Below, in pieces: positions 34,152-46,763 of a stretch of DNA of 64,000 bases (its first letter is position 1; each line of letters opens with the position of its first letter). A program made the position numbers and the translations under genes. Below the pieces are notes generated by a model, which made no database searches, had not been told where the DNA came from, and saw only the letters and a list, made by a program, of their open reading frames with translations. Origin of the DNA: Epiperipatus broadwayi (lineage: Eukaryota; Onychophora; Udeonychophora; Euonychophora; Peripatidae); assembly GCA_028023455.1 (NCBI GenBank), contig JAQFVV010006293.1, positions 3,636,059 to 3,700,058 on the forward strand, in the 5' to 3' direction.

Positions 34152-34545
34152 AATATTAATAAGCTAATGCACATGCGCTTTGTAGATTTAACTATATAAA
34201 TGAATACACTCACTTTCCAAACACAAGATAAAGTCTTTGTGAAAAGATAGAATGAATCCATCTATCTTTTTGACCCAAACGTTTATGTATGGGCAAATCT
34301 TAAGTATTTGGAAATGAGAGTGTGAAGATGTTAATCGATCACTTTAAATTACTTTTTACTATGCCTGAATGAATGACGCTTGTGAAATTTCTAGAATTTA
34401 AGATATGTCATTCTTATTAAACATGTAATAATGCACATATGCTTTGTAGATTTAACTATATAAATTCATTTATATAGTTAAATCTATAAAGCGCATGTGC
34501 ATTAGCTTATTGGCTTATTAATATTACAGTTTAACACATAAAGTA
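34152..34545. repeat. inverted repeat with tight palindrome at 34429-34504
   Basis: The arms 34429-34464 and 34469-34504 are complementary over 36 bp with three mismatches around a TTCA loop (TAATGCACAT...ACTATATAAA and its reverse complement). A further direct-orientation copy of the left arm with the AGCTAATGCACATGCGC core lies at 34152-34204. The complementarity extends through AATATTAATAAG-type sequence to about 34530. This could be hairpin ends of a small foldback element. Confidence 0.75.
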
Positions 34546-34881
34546 ACTTATACAATAATTGACTGGTAATGCAGTGACAAGAGAGAAAGAGAATATAGAC
34601 AAAATAACAATTAAGGCAAACATTAATATTTAATTAAACACGCACATATCTAATATAATACAATAATATTGAAATTTACATATAAAATCATATAAGTAAT
34701 TACTCAGACTAAATTATGATAGTCCTTCGTCAATTAAAGTTCATTCATTTAAATATAAAGTGTCCATAGACAGTGATAAAGATCTTTACCTAGGTTTTTA
34801 TTTGTGTGTATTTTCCAACCGGTTGGCTTTCTAGTTCTCCATCGATGGCTTCATGGCTTGTTTTTATTCTGTGACTCAGCA

Positions 34882-34906
34882 ATGGGAGAGAGAGAGAGAG
34901 AGAGAA
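34882..34906. repeat. GA microsatellite
   Basis: A run of about ten GA units after GGGA. No function is inferred. Confidence 0.85.
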
Positions 34907-36137
34907 TAGCAGTAGCATTTATTTTATATGGCATCAGTTCCAGCATTTGTTCCAGGTGGAATAATTGAATTGCGGATGTTTGGGGCATGAAACCCTGTCA
35001 GACACATCAATGGCTTATGCGACTTCTCCATTAATGTTGACCATAGCAGTAATTGACTGGTTTACTACTGTGTTCTGAATATCTGGATCTCTGGTTGTTT
35101 GAATTCTGCATTCTGTCCGAATTGATAAATGATCTAGAAAATTGCAGCCCTATCTCACAAGCTAGACTATATCACAATCCAGACTGAAGAACAATAAAGA
35201 GAGCGGCTTTATATACTTTTTTTTCTCTCCTATTGTTTCAATTTCTTATCGTTATTTTTAATTTAGATCTTAACTTGAAATGTAAAGTATATGTGTACTT
35301 TTTAAAACAATTGTCTCTTTTCTTTTTTTTAACTTTACAAAGTTATATTTTTTTCTTACAATTCATGCAATTTTTCTCAAATGAAAGTAATCTTAGCTTA
35401 GCATCCCATGGCATCCTGTTTTTACAATCAGTATTTTTTAGCACTCTTTCACCTTTTGTTGCTGACTGCTGCTTTGGCTGATGATTTTAATGCCTCTTGG
35501 GAATAATGACCATAATTTAGCTTTATTATGTTTATAAATATTTATACATAAAAATCTTTTATATACGTATTCTTCTGGCCTTCAAGGAAACTGATATTTC
35601 AGTTAAAAACTATCAGAAAGATTATGTATTTTTTGATCTTAAATTCAGAGGTAAAAAACGATTAAACTCACTGCACTGGTTGATGCATGGTGAGCAGCCC
35701 GTTCATGTTCATTTATTGTATGAATAATTAATAATAATCACAGGTGTATGTATGGAGTGAATATTAGGAATCTACCTTATTTAGTTTTTTAAGGCATCAG
35801 AAGAATCAAAGAGCAAATTTTTAGTTAACAGCATACTTTTTTCTTAGGCTTATTTTATAATATATATGTAACACTATCAAATTGATATTTTAACAAATGT
35901 TATTTTTAATTTACACATGGGAACTTCTTTGTATAAAATGGGAGAAAATTTTGAAGATTATGATCTAATATATTCATGAATTGATTTTTAATGTTTATAT
36001 TTTATGCTTGTATTGTAGAAAATTTCAATACTGGAAATTCAATGATTTATTTATTGTTTTATTTAATTTTGCAAAATGATTACGTACTATTTTTTTATTT
36101 CAATAAAAATTAATATTAAAAATTATATATATTTTAG

Positions 36138-36332
36138 GATTTATCATATTTGTTTTAACTATTTCTACTTTTGGTGCTGCTTGCTATTTTGGTCATCCTA
36201 TCATTTATAACTATGATAATTTTCTGAAACTAGCTGTATCAACTATTATTTTTAGTTTTACCTTATCCATTTACTTATATATAAAAGCAAGAAAAGCCCC
36301 AAATAATGCCTTGTCTTCAGGTGGAAATACAG
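36138..36332 (+). CDS. LBR: LBR/sterol reductase exon c
   Basis: The acceptor is ATATTTTAG|GA and the donor ACAG|GTAAAT, entry and exit both phase 1, 195 nt. It reads NGFIIFVLTISTFGAACYFG followed by a short loop (HPIIYNYDNFLK) and a second helix (LAVSTIIFSFTLSIYLYIKA), then RKAPNNALSSGGNTG. Vertebrate LBR has 'LNGFYAFILTSAVIG...[24 protein letters not shown]' here. The exon therefore covers two membrane helices and the loop before the active-site block. Confidence 0.94.
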
Positions 36333-36636
36333 GTAAATTTAATAATTAATAAACTTATTCATATTTATTAAAAATATATGCATATTTATGTCTACATATA
36401 TGGATATCAATTTTTATTGAACATAAATACCATATATGAACTCTTTGGCAATCAATATTTATTATTTGGAATATTGTGTAAATATGTCTTTGATGAATTT
36501 GGTTCAACAAGCATAATCAAAATTCTGTTTTAAATACATAAAATATCTTGTATACTACACTTATTCAAAATTTTTAATAATTTTTATTAGTTATTTAGTT
36601 AAGTAATAAATATTCAAATATATTAAATTCTTATAT
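36333..36636. other. start of intron 3, nothing recognised
   Basis: AT-rich intron sequence between the donor and the Penelope-like element. Confidence 0.5.
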
Positions 36637-37229
36637 GCTCTCCTCATATACACCTTAATGCAATTTTTATATATAATTACTCCTTTATTTTCCTTACATA
36701 TTTGACTGTCCTGCAGTCTTCATCAGATGTACAATATTTAAACATAATCATATAACCATTATTCTTCATAATCATATTTAATTTTAAATATATACTATTA
36801 CATCTTTTATTTCATATCTATTATTTTATTATCATTTTTATTCCATTCTCTTATTTTACCTCTATTTTTATTCATTAATATATCATTATAACATTTCTGT
36901 TTATTATTTCTTTTATCCTAATTTTTCTTTGTATTATTTCTTTATAATTTTCTATGTCTTATTCATCCTTTTATATACTTTAATGTTATATTTTTTATTA
37001 TTTAACTTATCTCTTTTTAATCTTCATCTTCCTCTTTTACAATCATAACTGATTATTTTAAAAATTTTTTATAGCCTCTTTTTTATATATTTCTTTTATG
37101 TAACTCACACTATTATCAATTTCTTTAACTTTTTTATCCCATTTTTTAATTTTTATATTTAAAAACCCTTTATATATATATACATATTTTTATTTTTAAT
37201 ATTTCTATAAAAATAATGTATCCCCCCGC

Positions 37230-37490
37230 CCCCAATCTCTATTTAGATTTGGCTTTATCTTCTTAATTATTATAGCTTTTATTTTTCTATCTCTTCTTTT
37301 ACTAGTATAATTAATCATTTTTATACTATTTCAAATATATATTGTTTCTACATAATGCATATAAATTGATAATCTCTTATCATATCTATGTTGAACTAAT
37401 CTTGTATACATTGAATTCTTTGTTTCTCCTACATATTTTGTTCTTATCTTATTATTCTTACATGATTAGCATTCTATCTTATATACTCCA
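37230..37490 (-). pseudogene. Penelope-like GIY-YIG endonuclease
   Basis: Minus-strand reading: YKIEC, stop, SCKNNKIRTKYVGETKNSMY then TRLVQHRYDKRL, HYVETIYI and RDRKIKAIIIKKIKPNLNRD. This follows the Penelope layout 'YKIPCxxCxxxYVGETxRxLxTRLxEH...RKxKEAIxIKxxxPNLNRDxG', with the YVGET half of the GIY-YIG signature and the terminal PNLNRD. Stops and insertions disable it. The domain nicks DNA during insertion of these elements. Confidence 0.78.
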
Positions 37491-37899
37491 TTTATATGTT
37501 TTTCTATTCTTTTAATATATTTATTTCTAATATATCCATTATGTTTCTTTTTATTTTATTTATTATTTTATATTTAATTACATTATTATATTTCTTATTA
37601 ATTTTTTTATTAATTTTGTTTTTCACTATATTATTGCTATATGTTTTAATACCTATATATTTTTTTTCACCCTCTCTTCCTTATTCTTCCCTTTCTCTTT
37701 TTATCTTCCCCTTTATATCTTTCTTCTGATACTTTTATATACTTTTTTCTATTATTTTTTCTGGATATTCATTTTCTTTAAACTCCTTACCTATTCTATT
37801 TCTTATATTCTTCTTTATTTGAACAATAATTAATAGCTCTATACCCTCATGAATTAATACTATATTAGAATTCCAATTCATTATATTATATTTATTTTT

Positions 37900-38246
37900 T
37901 TATAGACTGATGTTTCTATTTTATATCTTCCTTTTTACATATAATTTTTTTAACTATATCCAAATTTATTATCTTCTTTTTCTATTGTAAATTTTATATT
38001 CTCATCTAATTTATTAATTTTTTCTAAATACGCATCTATTTGCCTTTCACTTTTATTAAAAATTAACAAGTAATCTACATATCTTTTAATTTATTGGACC
38101 AGTTTTTTTTATCCATCATTACCTTTTCCATCTCTTCCATATATATACATTGGTTAATACCCCACTTAATGCCCCTTCTGTCAATATTTCTTTTGTTTAA
38201 AATATTTTCCATTAAGCTCAAATGTTACCCCTTTACAGCATATTAA
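37900..38246 (-). pseudogene. Penelope-like reverse transcriptase, C-terminal part
   Basis: Minus-strand reading from 38240: GVTFELNGKYFKQKK ('YFxxNGxxYxQxxGTAMGSP' with the following GTAMGS disrupted), PMYIYGRDGKG/MEEMEKVMMD ('ANIYMExxE'), RYVDYLLIFNKSERQI, then DAYLEKINKLDENIKFTIEK. The catalytic YVDD is YVDY here, so the second aspartate is lost. Only this C-terminal part is present because the unit is cut at 38247. Confidence 0.78.
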
Positions 38247-38844
38247 TTAAAAAGATAAAGCCAAATCTAAATAGAGATGGGGGGGGGGGGTAATAAAAAC
38301 ATTATTTTCATAGAAATATTAAAATGAAAATATATATGTATAAAAAGGGTTTTAAAAAATAAAGATTAAAACATTAACAAATGGGATAAAAAAGTTAAAG
38401 AAATTGATAATAGAGGGAGTTACATAAAAGAAATACATAAAAAAGAGGCTATGAAAAATTTAAAAAATGATCAGTTATTATTGTACATGAGGAAAATTAA
38501 GGTTAAAAGAGGTAAGGTAAATAATATGAAATAGTAATAAGAATAAAAAGAAAGATAAGAATAAAAATACAATAAAAAATAAAAATTATTAATAATAATA
38601 AAGTATATAAAAGGATGAATTAAGATATGGAAAATGATAGAGAATAATAGAAAAATTAGGATAAAAGGAATAATAATAAAAAAGAAAAATAGGGTAAAAG
38701 AAAAAAGAGAATGGAACAAAAATAATAGGTATGAAATAAAAGATGTAATAGTATATTATTAAAATTAAATATGATTATGAATAATAATATATATATAAAA
38801 ATATGAATAATGGTTATATGATTATATATTTAAATGTTGTAGCT

Positions 38845-38872
38845 CTGATGAAGACTGCAGGACAGTTGAAAC
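38845..38872 (+). other. hammerhead-like core in Penelope right arm
   Basis: CTGATGA at 38845-38851, then AGACTG-CAGGA-CAGTT as a stem II (one G-T pair), then GAAAC at 38868-38872. This is the CUGANGA-stem II-GAAA order of a hammerhead core. In the left arm (minus strand, about 36709-36735) the last box is AAAT, so that core is broken. Stems I and III were not identified here. Hammerhead motifs in Penelope-like elements are known. Confidence 0.5.
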
Positions 38873-38942
38873 TATAAGGAAAATAAAGAAGTAATTATAT
38901 ATAAATGTTGCATTAACGTGTATATGAGGAGAGCATAGAAGA

Positions 38943-41900
38943 GTTTAATATATGTGAATATATGAAGATAGATGCAAGGAAAGTTAAAAGAGAAGATATA
39001 AGAATAATAAAACTACTAATAAATAGTTAAAGGAATGTCTTTTTTGCTGCTGTTAGATTGCTATTCTGTAAGTTTTTACTATATTAACTATATGGTCAGT
39101 TTAGAGAAACAATTTTCAAAGTAACTTCAGTTTTAATAATGTTAGAACAAAAAGCTATATATTGATAGAAACTAGAAAAAGTAAGGAAAAATATATGGGG
39201 GGAAAATGGTGATTATCATTAAAAAACTAAGAAAAAAAAAAGAATTTCAATATCCTAAAAAATTCTTACTTTACTTTTTATGTTCACAATTTCTAATTTA
39301 TCATAACTTTTAAAATTATATTTTCATTGATAATTTTATTGTATTCTTCACAAAATTCTGATTCAAAACATATATAGTACTTTTTACTTGAGATAATCCA
39401 TAACTTCAGAACTTATAAAAAGAGAACCATAAGAATTCACCATTTTTTCTTGTACTCCAGAAGTTAAAAAATCTCAAAGGATGTGAAATAAATCATTTCC
39501 AGGAAGTACATATGCATTTGTAATCATAGTAATTGGCTTCTTCTCCATCCAAAGTAGAAATTGAATGCCACTGTTTTTATCAATGATAATTTTTGTGCAC
39601 ACCAGTGATGCTATCTTTTTATATTTATTGTTCCACAGAGATATAATTTATTTGCATGTAGCTCATTTTCTAGCTGTAGACTTGAAAATAATATGATGCA
39701 AGATGTGGCAAAACTACTGATTTCACAGTATACACCAAGGCATAGACAAGAATCTGGATTTAATTTTTTGTTTATATACAATTCCATGTGGTGTATATAA
39801 TCATTGTGACTATCACTACATACCTACCACTTGAAATTTCTTGATTGGTTTTAAGAGTTTGTATTGTCACATAGTACTATGTCCAGTAAATTTTGTGATT
39901 GCTTCATTTCTATGCATCTGATATCAGCCTTAAAATTTACATTGCACTGCTCTATAATAACCTAATTTTGTAGATGCAAAATTATTACTTTTGTTGTACA
40001 AACATATACACACTAAACTTTTTGAGAATCATTATATCTGTAAAATAAAGTTGCCTCAAATTTGGGTCAGAGCTCCAAAAATACATTGTACATAATTGTC
40101 TAATTTTATTGATGCAGTCAAAATCATTATTTTCATTATATTTGAATACAAGTATAATTTATATACTATACAGACACACTAATAAATTATATTCATTACA
40201 TTTATTAAATAATAAAAAAATCTAAAATAATCAAATAATAAAAGTATGCCTTTGTTTTCTCCATACAATCTCATAAATTGAGCAAAAATTAAATGGACCT
40301 ATTAATAAAAAAATTAATAAGAAGCCCAATTTTTATCCAATTACAACATGGCATACATCATTCGAAAAAGGAAAAAAAAAACAATGATGGCATTGCCCAT
40401 TCACTTTTCCCGCAATTTTAAAATGAAAAAGAAATTACAATTTCAATGGATGAGTGGCAAACATGCTAAATTTCATGAAGTTTTAAAATAATAGTTTCTT
40501 CTAAAATAAAATTTTATAATGTAATTAATGACTTGTTGCAAAAAATTTATTGGACTTTTGATATTAACAAAAGTTTAAACCTTTAAACATGAAAAACTCT
40601 TTGTGAATAATATTAAAAGGAGTAGATGATTTAAACAGAAGTTTATTCTGATATAAGTAATAAAAAAAATGCATAAATTTCCAAATTGTAATTGCATTGT
40701 TACTAATATAAGTACTATTATATAATTTTTAGGTTTCAAATATTGGGTATCTAAATTTAAACTCTCAATAGCTCTACTAAGACCAAGCTAATGTCATCGA
40801 TTCTAAGTTTGATTAATCAGTGGTTACTAGACATTTTATTGCTTTTAAATTCTCATCCTCAAACCCATTTCTGACTTTTGCCTTTATTAGTGAGTCTTTA
40901 AGATTTAAAATTGGAAGCAGTACAATCAAGCATCTAGCAATCATCGTTAACCTCTATCTTATTATTCAAGCTGAAGACCTGAAATTTAAATCGGCCTAAA
41001 GTTTTTATCCAAAACTAACCTGCTTGAACACACTTATATAGATCTGACTTTAGATAGTGATAGTGTAGGCAAATGCTTTCAGTTTGTTTTATTTACGAGG
41101 TGAAGAATTGGATTTGCTATTCTTTGTTTAATGCAGGATTCTTTCCATCCATCATTTTTCAAAGGATCAGAAAAAACTAATAATAAAAATGTAAAAACAA
41201 TAAGTCTATTAAAAATTATTGATAAGAAATAATTCAATAATTATTCATTGAAATATAGTATGTATAAATTATAATTTAACCATTGTATTTAAATACATCT
41301 CATAAATTATTATTTAAATCAGATATAATTAGTATTTGCAAAATGTGCTTGGGTATATAAAATACAATATATATATATATAATTGTTAATGTAATAATCA
41401 TGTTTAAAATATCGGTTGTTAATATATATAATCATTAGATTTTTATTATTATAATAAATCTTATTAATTTATTATTATAAAAAGTTAAAAAAAAAAAAGC
41501 CCATTTATTTGTTTATGATATTGCAGTCGCAAACTTTTCTTTTTAAACTTTAGATTTTTAATAGAAAGTTGAAAACATAAACTTCTCTGTTGTTTAAACT
41601 TGCAGCAAAATAAAAAACGTTTGATGAGAAATTTAATTTTTTTTTAAGCATCACATCTGAATTATAAGAATCAAAAGAGAGACTTGACTTATTATTTTTC
41701 AGAAAATAAAAATCATGACTTAAATTAAAAAAAAAAAACTATCCAAAAAATATTGCATCAGGATCATGAATTATCAATGATAAATATTTAAAAAAAAACA
41801 TTTAAAAGAATAATGTTATGCACATTTAGATGGAAGAAATCAATGGATTCTAAAAATGATATATGCATATCTGATGAAATCAGTAAATATTTTTACAAAA

Positions 41901-44900
41901 AAAATTAGCATCAGAAAATTCTGAAGTTCAAAACATAAAAAGATCAATCTCAAAAAAGCAACAATGTGAATTAAATAGAAGTAAATTTGATTCATTCCAA
42001 ATAGTAGAATAATCATCTGCAAATGTTAATGCTGTAATAATTACTGTACTAGAGATTACTGGAAAGATAGATATAAAGAGGTAGTATTTTCTCTTTAGAT
42101 AAGTTCCAGATTTTGCCAATAGAGAATTTGTTTTTAGTTATTAACTTAGAATCAAATTTATCTTATTATTATGAGCAGTATATAATCTAAAAATGGTTAA
42201 TGGCGCAACTTTCCTTAACTAATGAACTTATCCAAATTTCATCTTGTCTTATTGGACTGAGTATTCATCCTTACAGACCAATGGATATATGAATAAACAT
42301 ATCCAACAGCAGAAACAGGTCAATAGATAATGATGCTCAGTGAATCCAATTGCTCTTATTGTGGAAGAGGATCTGGCTATAAATAGACAGTCCATTTGGA
42401 GGCAAAGTCAGACAACCACAAATGACTCTTAAAACTGAACAGTAGCATGCACATTATTCACTACATTATTAAAGCAGTGAGGCAAGTTTACATTGAACTT
42501 GAAGCTGCTAGAATATAAATCTAACATGAGGTAAGCTGTCATAGTACAACCATAAATGTTACTATACCTACACACAAGACAAGCTGTCACAATACAGCTG
42601 GAAGTGTTAGGCAAACCTAAAAGGGCATCTGAAATTTCTTACTTCAATAATTGCAGACCAACTAGATGCTATATTTAGCCAAAAGTATCAGACAAAGGTA
42701 TATTAGTGTAAATATTGTAAATATATATTTCATATAAGCAATAATAAAATATTTAATTGTAATTATCTGAGTTTGCGTTTATTACAATCAAACAAACACA
42801 ATAGATTTGGCACAGTTGTTAGGATTTGAACCTGTGCGGGAGTATCCCAACTGATTTCCAATCAAGTTAACAAAAGTATTATGAGAAGAAAATAATAAAA
42901 TTTAATGATTACTCTAAGCAAGTTTTTGAAAATGTTGTATGTATTATAAATGTTGATATTAAATTTTTTTGAATCTTACGATAAACAAATAGAATTCTAC
43001 ATGTTAGTTATGAATTAATAATATTAATACTTCTTCACTTTCAAGTTTTTATTTTTTATATTAGCATACTTGTGTTAATGTATTCTTCATAATTGAAAAA
43101 ATAAATGAGTTGGAAGATAATTTCATGATTTATGGTATGCAATTTTTGTGTTCTTTCTTGTGTATGATTATTATTTTTAGAGCACTTATATTTCATTTGA
43201 ATGATCATACTATTTAGGTGATGCCAGATGAAATCCAACCAAAGTATTGGTGTTGTAATGCTAATAAGCAACTGCAGATGGGAAAAACCCAAAACTAATC
43301 ACGCACACATATAAATAATTATAAAAGGTTTAATTAATTATAAAAGATTACTTCATATATATTAATGCTAACAGGTTGAATACCATTGTATTTATATTGA
43401 TGAAAGAAAAGAAAAAATGAAAGGAAACTTAGAAATTATTAGATAATTACTACTTTATATAATTTTATATTTGCATGAGAAAGATTGTAGCAGATATTTG
43501 TAAAATTAAAAAAAACAATTATACTATGGATTTTATTAATGTAAGAAGACTAAAAATAATTTTATATTTGAAATTATTTAATGTTTTCAATAATTTTTTT
43601 TTGTATATGAATCAGTATTAGCATTACTATCTTTAATTTGTTTTTAAAAAAGAAAAAAATTATTAAACAATATTTTTTTCATTGGCATGAACTTTTTTTT
43701 TTTAATGTCTATAAAATATTGATTTCCTTCTATTATCAGTTTACTTTCGAATTTAAAATCACTCTTAAATTTCTTTTTAAAACTTCTTTTTAATAATTCA
43801 TAATGATTACTTGCAATATTTAAAAATTTAAAATAGCTTCTATTTTTTTAACATTTAAGTCTGTGTTCCAAACTTTTATTTTTTAATACTTAACTTTTTT
43901 TTTGTTCCAAGGATGATATTTAAAATTTGTTTGCAAATGTAATTCCTTCAGCATCTAAAAGTTTATTTTATCTGTATGAACTTGCAATGAATTATTATTT
44001 ACACTACACTTTTTGTTTTATACTTTTAGATGATTACGGACTATTTTTTGCCATGGGTTTTAATGCCTACTTGTTCAGTGATATTATATTTTCAAATGGA
44101 AGATGATAGTTGCATTGTGTTGTCATTTAATAACTTCAAATTTTGTATTTAAGTTATAAAGACAGCATTTAGTTTTAAGTATAGAAGATATTAATAATAT
44201 CTTACTGTAGCACTGGAAATTCTTGAAAATAACTGTTTAATATAATTTTGAATATGTCCATCATATTTTTTAAATTGCTAATGCTTTTTTTTTTTTTTTG
44301 AGGTTGTAATGACTTTATTTATGTTTCTAGACCATATTTTTATTCTATGAAGTAGAGAGAGTTTGTATCAAGTTGATGGACAATTATTCAGTTGTGATTG
44401 AACCTCCTATGTCATACTATTTGCTCTCATTCTCACACCCATCATTCATACATGCACATAGAATATAATTGATATACGTATATTCTTTCACCCACATGTC
44501 TTTCAATAGCTTCTATATTTATGTATGCAGACATGATAATAATTGGGAACCCAAAAATTATATGTGTCACCTGTAATATATTAATTCTAATTTTATTATT
44601 AAGAAAAATTAGAAGAATAAAAGAAATATTATTATAAAAAAGTATATTTTAGTTTAATATTGAAAATTGCTTTTTGATAATTTAAAACACAGTTGTGTTT
44701 TTTTAAATTATTTGTAAAATGTTTATTATAAAGTCATTGTAAATCAGGGTCTTCAAAGTATGGAGAATGGAAAAATTCAAAATTGAATTTGATAAATGTG
44801 AGATATTGTTAAAAATAATTATATATGTACAGTGTTATTTTATATTTTTTTTTATTAGTAATTATATATTTGTTCTTCTGTCTGGATTTACATTATTTGT

Positions 44901-45431
44901 AAATATTTTGAAATATATATAGTGAAATCTATCCACAGTAATTAAATTGCACAGACACATGACCTGTGTCTTGATTTCTGGGTTTGGAAACATACTTGAA
45001 AAGAAGTTTTCTCAAAAATGAAATAAATTAAATCAATTCATAATAGTAATTTGTTTAATCTCTTCGTTATTATCTCCGCCTAATGCAGGCAATCATTGTC
45101 CAAATGTAAACATCCGTTCTCAACATAATATTAATGGAAATCTATACAGTCTATGCATGCACTTTTTACACCATTATTTCCATCTTTCTTCTACTTTCCA
45201 TAAAGGTAAGTTTTATTTTTCTACAATAAAAAATAAAAAAATTATGATTTTTGTGATCAAGTAAATTGAATTTTTTTTGTCTTTCTCTCATTTTTTTGAT
45301 AGTTACTTGGAAAAGATTTCACTATGAAAAATACATCGGTAAAAAGTTTTACTTTTTCTGATGTATTTTGAAGACAATGTTATGGGGGGAATGGTAAATA
45401 TTTATTTTTCTATATTTTTTTAATTATTATT
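38943..45431. other. intron 3, mostly unassigned AT-rich
   Basis: About 6.5 kb of AT-rich sequence. The short minus-strand frames (41840-42119, 42429-42614, 43056-43292) show no family resemblance. The only item supported is the tRNA-Ser relic at 42809-42890. Confidence 0.55.
42809..42890 (-). tRNA. tRNA-Ser-like relic (anticodon loop TTGGAAA)
   Basis: Minus-strand reading: GTTAACTTGATTGGAAATCA, GTTGGGATACTCCCGCACAG, GTTCAAATCCTAACAACTGTGCC. The loop TTGGAAA would carry anticodon GGA. The GGGA...TCCC long variable arm and the GGTTCAAATCC T-arm are typical of eukaryotic serine tRNAs. The D-arm and 5' acceptor strand are degraded (no GGCACAG partner for the 3' CTGTGCC), so it is a pseudogene or the head of a tRNA-derived SINE rather than a working tRNA. 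Confidence 0.55.
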
Positions 45432-46364
45432 TTATTTATATATATTTGCTAAAAATATACGAAAAAATTATTATTGAAACTAACATAAAAAAAAAAAAAA
45501 AGATTGTGATTATCTGCATTTTTTGCTATGATATGAGCTGGGTCCAGTATTTGAATTAGATGATATGAGACAAAGATAAACACATTTTGCAAATATTATG
45601 ACCTGATTTAGGTTTTTCTATAATCTCTTGTATGCATTTTAATAATAATAAAAATATGCAAATGCTAAAAGTAACGATTTTGACAGTACATAAACTTAGG
45701 CCGATCATTACTAGTGTATTAATTTATAAATATATATATATTTGATAAAAAATATATGAAAAAATTATTATTGAAACTAACATAAAAAAAAAAAGCTCAT
45801 GATTATGTACATTTATATAGTCAATTATCTGCATTTTTTGATATGATGTGGGGGGGGGGGGGTCCGGTATTTGAATTAGATGATATGAGATAAAGATAAA
45901 CATATTTTGCAAATATTATGACCTGATTTAGATTTTTCTATAATCTCTTGTATGCATTTTAATAATAATAAAAATATGCAAATGCTAAAAGTAACGATTT
46001 TGACAGTACATAAACTTAAGCCGATCATTACTAGTGCGATGTAAATTTCAAAGTTCCATATTTTTTAATTATTAATTTATAAATATATATATATTTGATA
46101 AAAAATATATGAAAAAATTATTATTGAAACTAACATAAAAAAAAAAAGCTCATGATTATGTACATTTATATAGTCAATTATCTGCATTTTTTGATATGAT
46201 GTGGGGGGGGGGGGTCCGGTATTTGAATTAGATGATATGAGATAAAGATAAACATATTTTGCAAATATTATGACCTGATTTAGATTTTTCTATAATATCT
46301 TGTCTGCATTTTAATAAAAATAAAAATATGCAAATGCTAAAAGTAAAGATTTTGACAGTATATA
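45432..46364. repeat. tandem array, about 320-352 bp unit, three copies, with G-runs
   Basis: The marker 'TCC(A/G)GTATTTGAATTAGATG' occurs at about 45543, 45863 and 46215. Each unit also has AAAATTATTATTGAAACTAACATA, CTGCATTTTTTG(A/C), GACCTGATTTAG and TGCAAATGCTAAAAGTAA. Units 2 and 3 are almost identical and carry a run of 10-14 G before the marker. Unit 1 has only CTGGG there and lacks part of the spacer, so it is older or diverged. Confidence 0.88.
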
Positions 46365-46763
46365 TATAAACTTCTAACTTATGTATCTCAAGCTTAACTC
46401 TATAATGAATTTAGTATTTCATTCATTTTTTATTTTATTATTTTATTTTGTATGTAATGACTATTTTAGTAGTACTTTTTAATAAATTATAAACTATTGA
46501 AGTTCTTTATTATAATATTCAAATTATACTAATTATTGATCAATATTAACTACTTGTTATAAGGGATGTTATTAGGGATGACATATACATTTTCAAACTC
46601 CTGTACGGAAATAAATTTTGAAGGGCTACTGACAAAAATGAAAGGTATTAACGTCTTTATTTTATGAAGTTTTCAAGTGATGGATTACCTTAGGTAAGTG
46701 TTATTATATACTAATTGTTTAGAAATTTTATGATGAATCCAACTAACCTACTAATAAAAATAC

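Larger units (their letters stand above)
33129..36137. other. intron 2
   Basis: This 3.0-kb intron has a less AT-rich stretch at about 33720-35200 (for example GACCGGCCCTTCAAGCAGAGG) that looks like an inserted repeat of unknown type. It also holds a 76-bp palindrome and a GA microsatellite. No coding was recognised. Open frames such as 35233-35481 are T-rich shadows. Confidence 0.6.
36637..38942 (-). mobile_element. Penelope-like element, two units head to head (inverted)
   Basis: Left arm 36637-37262 and right arm 38248-38942 are inverted copies. Both carry CTCTCCTCATATA, GACTG(T/C)CCTGCAGTCTTCATC and AATCTCTATTTAGATTTGGCTTTATC in left-arm orientation. The left, minus-strand unit keeps a GIY-YIG endonuclease and part of the reverse transcriptase. 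The right unit, on the plus strand, keeps only the C-terminal tip of the endonuclease and the 3' region. They meet at about 38247, inside the reverse transcriptase of the left unit. Partial inverted copies joined to Penelope-like elements are a known feature of the family. Confidence 0.82.

Noticed and set aside
37496-37729. Hydrophobic 77-codon plus-strand frame as a membrane protein
   Set aside because: It is the F/I/L-rich antisense of the A-rich Penelope minus strand, with no conserved motif.
36637-38942. Inverted arms considered as terminal inverted repeats of a DNA transposon
   Set aside because: The middle encodes Penelope-type RT and GIY-YIG pieces and the right arm repeats the endonuclease C-terminal tip. 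Two inverted Penelope units explain it better.
45432-46364. Three regularly spaced repeats considered as a CRISPR array
   Set aside because: The repeats are 0.32-0.35 kb units with no distinct spacers, in an animal intron. This is a tandem duplication.
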